Positions 7,447-14,233 are shown, counted from the first letter of the stretch. The stretch: DNA of 14,354 nt from an uncultured Corynebacterium sp. (GCA_943908385.1 CALTTF010000047.1:1-14354); one strand, 5' to 3'. The notes: generated by a model from the letters alone, not told the origin. Made by a program: numbers and translations.

Positions 7447-8271
7447 ATGCCACGGCCCCAATTGGACAATGTCACGTGGGTGAATTTCGGTTCGCGCAAG
7501 AAGGTTGACAGCGCCGCGGAGACCACCACGCCGCAGGGCGTGTCCGAGGAAGTCCGCTCGCGGATCCTGCGCTTCAACGAGCCCGCCCGCGCCATTTACC
7601 GCGCCGCGCAGCAGGGCACCGACCAGGGGCGATTCTCCCGCGGCCGCAATTACGCCTACCAGGGCAATGTCGTGGACATCCGCCCCGAACCCGGCCGCTT
7701 CACTGCCACGGTCGCCGGTTCGCAGAACGAGCCGTTCACCACGCTGGTCATCCTCCCGTACCGCGACACCGGCACCATCCGCGAAGCCCTGGGAATCATG
7801 GCGCACAACGCCAATGCGCTCGCCGAGGTCCGCAACGGCTATTTCACCCGTGATCTGCTCGACTGCCTCTTCGCCGCCGAGGACGAGAAGATCCGCTTCC
7901 GCTGCGACTGCCCGGATGAGACTCGCGTGTGCAAGCACAGCGTCGCTGCCGCGATCAAAGCAGCAGAGCTTATCGACGCCGACCCCACCCTCTTATTCCG
8001 CCTCCGCAATCTCGACCTGAATACCCTCGAGCGGCAGCTCCGCGAATCAGCCGGTGAGCGGGCCAAGGAATCCGCCCGCGAAGGCTCCGAGTTCTTCTGG
8101 GACGGCCACATCCTGCCCAACCTGCCCGACCCGAAGGTCGCCCCGATGATCGAGGACTCCGATTTGGATCTGCTGCACAAGGCGATGCAGACCATCTCTT
8201 TCACCAATATCGACCAGCTGCGCGCCGTGTCCGATCTCGAGGATCTTTACGACGAGCTCACCCGCCGGTAA
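7447..8271 (+). CDS. SWIM zinc-finger protein, partner of the SNF2 helicase
   Basis: A 274-residue protein with one SWIM zinc finger of the CxC-x6-CxH form: Cys153 and Cys155 in FRCDCPDE, Cys162 and His164 in VCKHS. SWIM fingers bind DNA or protein, and small SWIM proteins are recurrently encoded next to SNF2 ATPases, so this one is probably an accessory DNA-binding or recruitment subunit. The N-terminal 40 residues are polar; residues 60-140 are predicted alpha/beta without a motif I recognise. The ribosome binding site is strong (GGAAGGAGG at 7431-7439) and the gap to the SNF2 stop is 27 bases, indicating one operon. The stop codon overlaps a LexA-like box belonging to the next promoter. 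The SWIM call is firm; the functional link to SNF2 comes from context. Confidence 0.85.
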   Translation: MPRPQLDNVTWVNFGSRKKVDSAAETTTPQGVSEEVRSRILRFNEPARAIYRAAQQGTDQGRFSRGRNYAYQGNVVDIRPEPGRFTATVAGSQNEPFTTLVILPYRDTGTIREALGIMAHNANALAEVRNGYFTRDLLDCLFAAEDEKIRFRCDCPDETRVCKHSVAAAIKAAELIDADPTLLFRLRNLDLNTLERQLRESAGERAKESAREGSEFFWDGHILPNLPDPKVAPMIEDSDLDLLHKAMQTISFTNIDQLRAVSDLEDLYDELTRR

Positions 8272-8285
8272 GAACATCTGTTCGC
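8270..8285. promoter_or_regulatory. LexA/SOS-like box upstream of the SbcD-like/SbcC-like operon
   Basis: AAGAACATCTGTTCGC contains the GAAC-N4-GTTC dyad (8272-8275 and 8280-8283). It fits the C. glutamicum LexA consensus as I recall it (TCGAAMANNTGTTCGA) at 13 of 16 positions, counting the two N positions; the outermost bases differ. It overlaps the SWIM stop codon and lies 55-70 bases before the SbcD-like start. The neighbouring repair genes make LexA control plausible. The position is upstream of the promoter I favour, so repression would need an alternative promoter or a less usual arrangement. Confidence 0.5.
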
Positions 8286-8320
8286 CTGCAGACGCCCATG
8301 TAAACCGCATGGTTCACCCT

Positions 8321-8339
8321 CGGTGGTAGTACTAGCAGC
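8321..8339 (+). promoter_or_regulatory. Candidate extended -10 element for a leaderless SbcD-like mRNA
   Basis: TGGTAGTAC (8324-8332) reads as an extended -10 (TGN plus TAGTAC). It ends 7 bases before ATG 8340, so transcription could begin at or next to the start codon. No Shine-Dalgarno sequence precedes the ATG. The 9-mer CGGTGGTAG sits at the same distance from the ATG of the SNF2 gene. No -35 is evident. Confidence 0.35.
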
Positions 8340-9557
8340 ATGACCTCGAGCGCACAGTCCACGACATCTGCCGGCGCGCACTCCGGTGCCCAGCACGTCA
8401 CGTTCATCCACAGTTCCGATTTCCAGCTGGGCATGACCCGCTGGTTCTTGGAAGACGACGCACAGTCGCGTTTCAACGACTCGCGCCTGCGTGCCATCGC
8501 CCGCTTGGGCGACCTCGCTACCGAGACGGGCGCTGAATTCATTGTGGTGGCCGGGGATGTCTTCGACGCCAATGCGCTCAACCCCCAGACCATGGACCGT
8601 GCACTCGAGGTGCTCGGTGCCTTGCCCGTGCCGGTCTATTTGCTGCCCGGCAACCACGACGCGCTGTTGCCCGGTGCCGCCCTAGAGCGCGCCGCGCAGC
8701 GCGACAATATCACCGTGCTGGCGGATTCCACTCCGGTCGAGGTCCGTCCCGGCGTCGAGCTCGTCGGCGCTCCGCTTCTGGCCCGCTACGCAACAGAAGA
8801 CCTCGCCGCGAAGGCGCTCGCCGGACTCGAGCCGACCGATGCCATCCGCATTCTCGTCGCCCACGGCCAGTGCGAGGACCGCAGTGGGGAGAATAAGCCT
8901 GACCGGATCGACCTGCCCGGGCTCGAGGCAGCGCTGGGTGCCGGCGTCATCGACTACGTGGCCATGGGCGACACCCACTCCGCCGGGCCGATCGGTGCCA
9001 CCGGCCGCGTGTGGTTCTCCGGTGCACCCGAGGTCACCGATTTCCACGACCGTCGCGAGAACGTCGAGGGCGGGGAAGTGAATTCGGGCAAGGCGCTGGT
9101 GGTCGGCGTGGACAAGCGCTCCGCCGCAGATTCTGAGGTGAGCGTCGACGAGCGCACCGTGGGCGAATGGACCTTCGACGCCCTCCACTTTGAGGTCTCC
9201 GATTCCTCCGACGTGAAAGACCTGCTGGACCAGCTCGAGGCCTACCCGGAGAAATCCCGCACGGTGGTGAAATACTCCATCGCAGGCACGCTCGGGTTGG
9301 AGGCGACCCGTGAGCTGGAGGAGGGGCTCGCGGCGAAGGAGAATGTCTTTGGAGCGCTGTACGAGCGTGAGCGCCTCATGGACCTCCACCTCGAGCCCAG
9401 CGACGAGGAACTGGCCGACCTTCCGCTTTCCGGCTATGCCCGCGATGCGATGTCCACCCTGCTCGAGATGGCCTCCGTCCCGACCGATCCCGAGGGAGCC
9501 GCCTCCGCCCGCGATGCCGTCAACCTGCTGTTCCGCCTGAGCAAGGAGCCGAACTAA
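8340..9557 (+). CDS. SbcD/Mre11-like metallophosphoesterase, predicted DNA repair nuclease
   Basis: A 405-residue calcineurin-like phosphoesterase, predicted to be the nuclease subunit of an SbcCD/Mre11-Rad50-like complex that processes DNA ends or hairpins. Metal-site motifs run in order: SSDFQLG (Asp27, Gln29), AGDVFD (Asp73, Asp76), LPGNHDAL (Asn105-His106-Asp107), VAHGQ (His175) and GDTHS (Asp211, His213). Two positions differ from the usual pattern: motif I is DxQ instead of DxH, and the last motif is GDTH instead of GHxH. I recall actinobacterial relatives with a similar DWQLGMTRHFL motif, so this is probably a clade feature and not damage. The first ~20 residues are a low-complexity Ser/Thr/Ala extension. 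The TAA overlaps the ATG of the SbcC-like gene by one base (TAATG). A cytoplasmic complex with that ATPase is inferred from family and coupling. Confidence 0.82.
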   Translation: MTSSAQSTTSAGAHSGAQHVTFIHSSDFQLGMTRWFLEDDAQSRFNDSRLRAIARLGDLATETGAEFIVVAGDVFDANALNPQTMDRALEVLGALPVPVYLLPGNHDALLPGAALERAAQRDNITVLADSTPVEVRPGVELVGAPLLARYATEDLAAKALAGLEPTDAIRILVAHGQCEDRSGENKPDRIDLPGLEAALGAGVIDYVAMGDTHSAGPIGATGRVWFSGAPEVTDFHDRRENVEGGEVNSGKALVVGVDKRSAADSEVSVDERTVGEWTFDALHFEVSDSSDVKDLLDQLEAYPEKSRTVVKYSIAGTLGLEATRELEEGLAAKENVFGALYERERLMDLHLEPSDEELADLPLSGYARDAMSTLLEMASVPTDPEGAASARDAVNLLFRLSKEPN

Positions 9558-12232
9558 TGCGTATCCACTCCCTGATCATCGACAATGTCCGCGCAGTCGA
9601 GCACCTCGAGCTCACCGACCTGCCGGACACCGGCGTCATCCTCATTCACGGCGAGAACGAGGCCGGCAAATCCACGATCCTGGACGCGCTCGATGCAGTG
9701 CTGACCGTCAAGCACGATTCCACCGCCGCGAAGATCCGGGCCCTCTACCCGAAGGGCCGCGACGAGCAGCCGGAGGTCACCCTGGCCGCCACCGTCGGCC
9801 CCTACACCTTCACCGTGCACAAGCGCTTCGGCAAAGGAGCCAAGGGCAAAGCCGAGCTCACCATCACCGCGCCGCGCCGTGAAGAGCTGGCAGGGGAGCA
9901 GGCCCACAACCGACTGGGGGAGATCCTCGCCGAGCATGTCGACCAAGAGCTTTTCGACGCACTCTTTCTCCGCCAAGGCGCTTTCACCGAGACCATCTCC
10001 GCCGCCGGCATCCCGTCATTTACCCGCGCGCTGGAGGCATCGAGCGATGCTTCCGGTTCCGATTCTTCCGGTTCCGATTCTTCGGAAGCGCCCCTCGACG
10101 ATTCCGGCTTGATGCAGCGCGTCGAGGCCGAATTCGCCCGGTATTTCACCGGCAAGGGAAACGACAAGCGCGTGCTCACCGACGCCGACAAGGCCGTCAC
10201 TGAAGCTGAAGATGCCGTCCGTGAAGCTGAAACCAACCTGGCTTCCTATGAGCGCGACGTCGACGAATTCGCCCAGAGCGAAGCCACGATGGCCGGGATC
10301 GAAGCCGAGTTGCCAGGTGCGGAAGAAGAGCTGGCCGAACGTGAGAAAGACGCCGCCGCGGCGAAAGAGCTGGCCGGCAGACTCGATGCAGCCAAAGAAA
10401 AAGCGGCCCGCGCCGCCGTCGATGTCGAGCGCATCGAAGAGGACCTCGAGCGCCGCACCGCCCTTGTCGCCCGCGTGAAAGAGGTCGAGGCCGAACTCGC
10501 TTCCGTCAACGAGTCCCTCGAGCCCGCCCGCGAGCGCGACCGCGCTGAAGCAGAAGCACTGACAGCCAAGGAGGAGAGTCACACCGAGGCCCGCGAGAAA
10601 GAGACCGCCGCACGGAAGCGCCTCGCCGAGGCGGAGACATCCCTCGCCGTGGCCCAAGCCGCTGAGAGCCTGCGCGAGCTCGCCGACACCGTGGCCCGCC
10701 TCGACGATGCCGACGCCGAGATCGCCCGCCTGCGGAAGACCGTGCCGGACCGCCCGGTCACCCATGACGATGTCCGCGCCGTGGAGACTGCCTCTAACGA
10801 GGTCGCCCTTCAGCGCCGCCTGCGCGATGCCGCCGCCGCGCATGTAGACATCACCGCTCCTGACGGCACCACCATCACGGTCGACGGCGCGGGCCACACC
10901 GTTGGCGGGGATCCTGAGTCCATCGCCTTGCACGACGGAACTGAACTCGGCATCGGCGATGTCACCTTGACCTACCGCGCCGCCGCCGGCACGGACGCCG
11001 CTTCCGACGCGCTCCGCGACGCCGAAACCGAACTCGAACGCCTCATTAGTGCACTCGGCTGCACAGATGTCGACGAAGCTCGTGCGCTGCGCGATTCTCA
11101 CCGCGAGGCAGCTGCATCTCTCACCGCCGCGACTGACCGCCGCCGCGACATCCTCCGCGGACGCGACGCCGACGAGGTGCGCCACGAACACACGCGTCTT
11201 ACCGAACTCGTCGAGGAATCTGAGTCTGAGTCTGAGCCGTTGTCCGTCGACGACGCGCAGGCATCCGTCGACACCGCACGCGCAGAGGTCGAGGAGATCG
11301 CCCGGGCTGTTCACGATCTAGCCCTCGAGCTGGTGCAGCTGCGCACCAAGCCGGAGCACGCGAAGCTCGTCGCTCTCGAAGCTCAGATCGCCGGGCTAGA
11401 ATCCACCGCCAGTGGCGCCCGCAGTGATCTTGCCGCCGCACGTGAGAAGCACGCCGACGAGGCCCTGGTCGCCGCCCGCGATACCGCTGTGGCGGCGAGT
11501 GAGACCGCCGCCGCGGAAGCCGCCAACATCGCCGAGGAGGTCGCGGCGGCCGACCCGACACAGGCGGAGAGGCTCCGCGACGGCGCCCGCAACCGTCTGG
11601 ACAACCTCACCAAGCGCTACAACGCAGCGCGCGACCGGCGTCTGCAGCTCGAGTCCCGCGTCACCAGTGCGGAAGGAGAAGGGGAGAAGCTTGACCACGC
11701 ACGTGCCGCGCTGGAGGTGGCGCGTGTGGGGCGGGACAGGTTGCGTCGCAAAGCGAATGCTGTGAAATTGCTCCGCGAGATGCTCGTTGAGTACCGCGAC
11801 GCCGCCCGCGCGAAATACGCCGCACCGTTCGCGCAATCGCTGCAGCGCTATGCCAGCCAGATCTTCGGGCCGGGCACCGAGTTCACACTCGACGACGCAC
11901 TGAGCGTCGAGGCCCGCACCCTCGACGGAACGACGATTGATCTCGCTCAGCTCTCAGGTGGAGCGAAAGAGCAGATGGCTCTGCTCACGCGCTTCGCCAT
12001 CGCCGACATGGTCGCCGGCGCAGGGACTGACTCCGAGGAGACCCGCGTCCCAGTCGTTGTCGATGATGCCCTCGGCGCGACCGACCCGCGGCGCCTTGCC
12101 CGGATGAATGCGCTGTTCTCCCAGGTAGGGGAGAACTCCCAGGTCTTCGTGCTGACGTGCTTCCCGCAGCGCTTCGACCGCGTCGCCGCAGCCCGCAGTG
12201 CTTCGATCCAAGAACTCAAAGGCGGCCGCTAA
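9557..12232 (+). CDS. SbcC/Rad50-like SMC-type ATPase without zinc hook
   Basis: An 891-residue ABC/SMC-type ATPase, predicted partner of the upstream nuclease. The N-terminal lobe has Walker A GENEAGKST (32-40) and a Q-loop at FLRQGAF (137-143). The C-terminal lobe has the signature LSGGAKEQ (799-806) and Walker B/D-loop VPVVVDDALGATDP (831-844). Walker B carries Asp-Asp where Rad50/SbcC usually have Asp-Glu, as in RecF-like enzymes. Long Ala/Glu/Arg-rich coiled coils fill about 205-425 and 485-745. The only cysteines are 502 and 868, so there is no CxxC hook. Residues about 430-477 form a Gly/Thr/Asp-rich, probably beta-stranded segment at the hinge position. Residues 162-176 hold an SGSDS tandem repeat. 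AAGGAG (9543-9548) and the one-base overlap with the nuclease gene show translational coupling. E. coli SbcC is longer (about 1048 aa). Confidence 0.85.
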   Translation: MRIHSLIIDNVRAVEHLELTDLPDTGVILIHGENEAGKSTILDALDAVLTVKHDSTAAKIRALYPKGRDEQPEVTLAATVGPYTFTVHKRFGKGAKGKAELTITAPRREELAGEQAHNRLGEILAEHVDQELFDALFLRQGAFTETISAAGIPSFTRALEASSDASGSDSSGSDSSEAPLDDSGLMQRVEAEFARYFTGKGNDKRVLTDADKAVTEAEDAVREAETNLASYERDVDEFAQSEATMAGIEAELPGAEEELAEREKDAAAAKELAGRLDAAKEKAARAAVDVERIEEDLERRTALVARVKEVEAELASVNESLEPARERDRAEAEALTAKEESHTEAREKETAARKRLAEAETSLAVAQAAESLRELADTVARLDDADAEIARLRKTVPDRPVTHDDVRAVETASNEVALQRRLRDAAAAHVDITAPDGTTITVDGAGHTVGGDPESIALHDGTELGIGDVTLTYRAAAGTDAASDALRDAETELERLISALGCTDVDEARALRDSHREAAASLTAATDRRRDILRGRDADEVRHEHTRLTELVEESESESEPLSVDDAQASVDTARAEVEEIARAVHDLALELVQLRTKPEHAKLVALEAQIAGLESTASGARSDLAAAREKHADEALVAARDTAVAASETAAAEAANIAEEVAAADPTQAERLRDGARNRLDNLTKRYNAARDRRLQLESRVTSAEGEGEKLDHARAALEVARVGRDRLRRKANAVKLLREMLVEYRDAARAKYAAPFAQSLQRYASQIFGPGTEFTLDDALSVEARTLDGTTIDLAQLSGGAKEQMALLTRFAIADMVAGAGTDSEETRVPVVVDDALGATDPRRLARMNALFSQVGENSQVFVLTCFPQRFDRVAAARSASIQELKGGR
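10051..10085 (+). repeat. 15-bp tandem repeat within the SbcC-like gene
   Basis: TTCCGGTTCCGATTC occurs twice head to tail (10051-10065, 10066-10080), followed by a partial third start. It encodes SGSDSSGSDSS, residues about 167-176, between the N-terminal ATPase lobe and the first coiled coil. Being a multiple of three, copy-number changes would keep the frame. Confidence 0.85.
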
Positions 12233-12265
12233 CGCGCACTAGTAGCTTTGCCTGCGGATTGAGCC

Positions 12266-12303
12266 TTGAATTCGCTGGTAGTGTCCGCGTTTAGTAATCT
12301 AGG
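12266..12303 (+). promoter_or_regulatory. Candidate promoter of the MarR-family regulator gene
   Basis: TTGAAT (12266-12271) resembles a -35 and TAGTAAT (12292-12298) a -10, 20 bases apart, which is longer than ideal. The -10 lies 9 bases before ATG 12308, so the leader would be very short; AGG at 12301-12303 is the only ribosome-binding-like sequence. No copy of the RosR-type operator found before yceI is visible here. Confidence 0.35.
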
Positions 12304-12307
12304 TGAC

Positions 12308-12796
12308 ATGACCACGGAACCTCGCTGGCTCAGTGAAGAGGAACAAGTGTTTTGGCGCTGCTTGCTCGCCGCGCATAGGAAACTTCAGCGCATTGTCGAA
12401 GACTCGCTTGAGGCCAGCTCTGATCTCTCAAGCCCCGAGTATGCCGTGCTCGTTTCCCTGTCTGAGGCCGAAGACCGCAGCCTGCGTCTGCGTGAACTTT
12501 GCGCCTACCTCAACTGGGACCGCTCCCGGACCTCCCACCAGATCACCCGTATGGCGCGCCGTGGTCTGGTGACGAAGGAGAAGAGCCAGTCCGACGGCCG
12601 CGGTGTCCTCGTGTGCCTGACGGACACCGGTTTCGAACGCCTCCAGCGTGCCGTGCCCGACCACGTCGAAACTGTCCGTCGAGTCGTCTTCGACCATCTC
12701 GATCCGGAAGATATGCCCGCCATCCGCCGGTTCTTCGACAGTGTCCTGGCGCTCGATGAAGCGGTGGTGGACCCCAAGATTCCCGTTGGTGACTAA
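12308..12796 (+). CDS. MarR-family transcriptional regulator, possible redox sensor RosR
   Basis: A 162-residue winged-helix MarR regulator, expected to bind palindromic operators as a dimer. The DNA-binding core runs from about residue 40 to 105: SSPEYAVLVSLSEAEDRSLR, then LRELCAYLNWDRSRTSHQIT (recognition helix) and RMARRGLVTKEKSQSDGRGV (wing). Cysteines lie at 18, 65 and 103. C. glutamicum RosR, a MarR protein inactivated by H2O2, also senses through cysteines, one of them at residue 64. The RosR assignment is inferred from the matching operator 1.6 kb downstream before yceI; RosR is reported to repress a polyisoprenoid-binding protein gene and itself. I chose ATG 12308 over TTG 12266, because the extra 14 residues fall in promoter-like DNA. 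It lies 75 bases after the SbcC-like gene and is probably transcribed separately. Confidence 0.8.
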   Translation: MTTEPRWLSEEEQVFWRCLLAAHRKLQRIVEDSLEASSDLSSPEYAVLVSLSEAEDRSLRLRELCAYLNWDRSRTSHQITRMARRGLVTKEKSQSDGRGVLVCLTDTGFERLQRAVPDHVETVRRVVFDHLDPEDMPAIRRFFDSVLALDEAVVDPKIPVGD

Positions 12797-12882
12797 AGAC
12801 CGTTGCCAACACCAGCGGGTGGGGTTGAATGGGAGTTGTAGAGGCAAAACAGTCCACTCCGCTCCACTTGAAAGGTCCCACG

Positions 12883-13287
12883 ATGTCCACTCCGATTAAC
12901 CCGTACGAGAACAACGGCGCGAACAACCCGGAAAATAATCCCGGGGATTTCGCGGCCAATAATTCGGCCGATAACCCAGGCAACGGCGACGCGTATTACG
13001 ACGCTACCGCGCAGCAGGGTAATCCGAACTACATGACGGGCCAGGCCCAGTACCAGCAGGGTGGTTTTCAGCAGGGCCAGCAGCAGACGCAGCCGATGGG
13101 GCAGCGCAAGCTGCACCGCTCGGCGAACGACCGCATGCTTGCTGGTGTGTGCGGCGGCATCGCGGAGACCTACGACATTGATCCGACTTTGGTGCGCGTT
13201 CTCTTTGTCGCCGCGACCGTGATGGGCTTCTCCGGTCTTCTCATTTACCTCATCTGTTGGATCGTCATTCCGGATCCCACCTACTAG
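12883..13287 (+). CDS. PspC-domain membrane protein with Asn/Gln-rich N-terminus
   Basis: A 134-residue protein whose C-terminal half is a PspC domain: LHRSANDRMLAGVCGGIAET (77-96), then YDIDPTLVRVLFVAATVMGF and a hydrophobic stretch ending IYLICWIVIPDPTY. PspC domains are membrane-embedded and linked to envelope stress in other bacteria; in actinobacteria many stand alone with unknown partners. Residues 1-75 are Asn-rich, then Gln-rich, and probably disordered. I chose ATG 12883 because GAAAGG (12870-12875) lies 7 bases upstream; an in-frame ATG at 12829 would add 18 residues with no good ribosome binding site. It follows the MarR gene by 86 bases on the same strand and ends at a strong terminator. 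A role in envelope stress is inferred from the family. Confidence 0.8.
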   Translation: MSTPINPYENNGANNPENNPGDFAANNSADNPGNGDAYYDATAQQGNPNYMTGQAQYQQGGFQQGQQQTQPMGQRKLHRSANDRMLAGVCGGIAETYDIDPTLVRVLFVAATVMGFSGLLIYLICWIVIPDPTY

Positions 13288-13302
13288 GGGTTTTCAGCCA
13301 CA

Positions 13303-13344
13303 AAAACGGCAGTGCAGGAGTGTGGGTACCTGCACTGTCGTTTT
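13303..13344. terminator. Bidirectional terminator between pspC-like and yceI-like genes
   Basis: The arms at 13303-13318 and 13329-13344 pair along 16 bases with a single G-U position, around a 10-base loop. A runs on the left and T runs on the right give U tracts on both strands. It sits between two convergent genes and should end both transcripts. Confidence 0.9.
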
Positions 13345-13363
13345 GTTTGTGCGGCCGTTATAG

Positions 13364-13909
13364 CTAGGCGCGCTTGATTCCGGAGCCGTCGATCTCGATG
13401 GTGATCTTCTCGCCGACGAGTGCGCCGCCGGAGTTCAGCGGGGCCTCGAAGTCGATGCCGAAGTCCTTGCGGTTGATCTCGGTGCGGGCTTCGAAGCCCA
13501 GGCGGGTGTTGCCGAACGGGTCTTCCTCGACACCGAAGGTCTCGACGTCGAAGGTGACCGGCTTGGTCGTGCCCTTGATGGTCAGGTCGCCGGTGACGGT
13601 GCCGTTGCCGGATGCGTCGACATCGAAAGACGTGGAGTTGAAGGTCATCTGCGGGAACTTCTCCACATCGAAGAAGTCCTCGTTCTTGATGTGCGCGTCA
13701 CGGTCGGCATTGCGCGTATCGACGGACTCCGTTGCCACCGTCGCCTCCACCTTGCTGCCTGCCGGGTTGTCCTGGTCGGCGGTAAGAGTGGCGCTAAAGT
13801 CCGTGAACTCGCCGCGCACCTTGGTCACCATTGCGTGGCGGACGGTGAATGCGACGGCGGAGTGCGCGGTGTCGAGGTCGTAAACGCCGGTGTAGTTCTG
13901 TGTGGTCAT
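13364..13909 (-). CDS. YceI-family polyisoprenoid/lipid-binding protein
   Basis: A 181-residue protein spanning the whole YceI beta-barrel domain. Typical segments are YDLDTAHSAVAFTVRHAMVTKVRGEF near the N-terminus, SVDTRNADRDAHIKNEDFFD (about 63-82), and GDLTIKGTTKPVTFDVE. YceI proteins bind isoprenoid or other amphiphilic ligands in a lipocalin-like pocket. No signal peptide is present, so it is probably cytoplasmic. AAGGAG lies 11 bases before the ATG at 13909. The promoter carries a RosR-type operator, and C. glutamicum RosR represses a putative polyisoprenoid-binding protein gene, so this is probably the equivalent gene, induced by oxidative stress. The ligand and physiological task remain unknown. 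Confidence 0.88.
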   Translation of the reverse strand: MTTQNYTGVYDLDTAHSAVAFTVRHAMVTKVRGEFTDFSATLTADQDNPAGSKVEATVATESVDTRNADRDAHIKNEDFFDVEKFPQMTFNSTSFDVDASGNGTVTGDLTIKGTTKPVTFDVETFGVEEDPFGNTRLGFEARTEINRKDFGIDFEAPLNSGGALVGEKITIEIDGSGIKRA

Positions 13910-13948
13910 TGAGGGTGGGACTCCTTGCGTTGAAGTAACTTTCTAATC

Positions 13949-13966
13949 TTGTTGATACGTCTACAA
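13949..13966. promoter_or_regulatory. RosR-type MarR operator in the yceI promoter
   Basis: TTGTTGATACGTCTACAA matches the 18-bp RosR consensus TTGTTGAYRYRTCAACWA, as I recall it from C. glutamicum, at 17 of 18 positions; the only difference is T for A at position 14. It lies 40-57 bases before the yceI start and overlaps a possible -35 (TTGTAG on the minus strand, 13966-13961), a placement suited to repression. The -10 is uncertain; TAGAAA (13945-13940) is one candidate, with a short 15-base spacing. Confidence 0.7.
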
Positions 13967-14075
13967 CGTGAGCAGGTGCCCATCGTACGAGCGCTTGGTG
14001 CGTGTGTCAACGGTCAGAATCGGAGCAGCTCACCGACGTTCTCGAGGTGATTAACGGCGGTAGTTTGAGGAGTGC

Positions 14076-14081
14076 TAGATT
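14076..14081 (+). promoter_or_regulatory. Possible -10 of the tRNA-Arg gene
   Basis: TAGATT lies 22 bases before the mature tRNA 5' end, which would give a leader of about 15 bases. The best upstream -35 candidate (TTAACG, 14051-14056) is weak and 19 bases away. Confidence 0.3.
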
Positions 14082-14103
14082 AAGGGGCGCTGTTACAAGC
14101 GAT

Positions 14104-14180
14104 GTCTCCGTAGCTCAGTGGATTAGAGCATCGGTTTCCGGTACCGAAGGTCGCAGGTTCGAATCCTGTCGGGGACACCA
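14104..14180 (+). tRNA. tRNA-Arg (anticodon CCG)
   Basis: The cloverleaf is complete. The acceptor arms GTCTCCG (14104-14110) and CGGGGAC (14170-14176) pair with one G-T wobble. The D stem is GCTC/GAGC. The anticodon stem TCGGT/ACCGA encloses the loop TTCCGGT, giving anticodon CCG, which reads CGG arginine codons. The T arm GCAGG-TTCGAAT-CCTGT follows, with discriminator A and an encoded CCA end. This is an ordinary intact tRNA gene; no integrase or duplicated 3' end is visible in the window. Confidence 0.95.
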
Positions 14181-14186
14181 CTTGAC

Positions 14187-14230
14187 CAGGGGGTTTCACG
14201 AAACTGTTCCAATCTTTTCACGAAACCTCC
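14187..14230. repeat. Twin TTTCACGAAAC palindromes directly after the tRNA
   Basis: TTTCACGAAAC occurs at 14194-14204 and 14216-14226, 22 bp apart, close to two helical turns. The first is part of a perfect short palindrome GTTTC-AC-GAAAC. The outer flanks are also complementary (CAGGGGGTTTC against GAAACCTCCTG), so the whole stretch could fold as one hairpin. It could be a paired operator or a tRNA processing/termination structure. Confidence 0.6.
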
Positions 14231-14233
14231 TGC

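Noticed and set aside
6154..7938. Long minus-strand reading frame opposite the SNF2 and SWIM genes
   Set aside because: It runs against two clearly real genes, has no recognisable motif and has the His/Gly/Arg/Val-rich composition of high-GC antisense frames.
12233..12307. A RosR-type operator before the MarR gene
   Set aside because: I looked for TTGTTGA-type and TCAAC-type half sites at the right spacing and found none; only a promoter-like pair is visible.
12266..12307. N-terminal extension of the MarR protein from TTG 12266
   Set aside because: The extension overlaps promoter-like sequences, lacks a ribosome binding site and adds residues not expected in MarR proteins.
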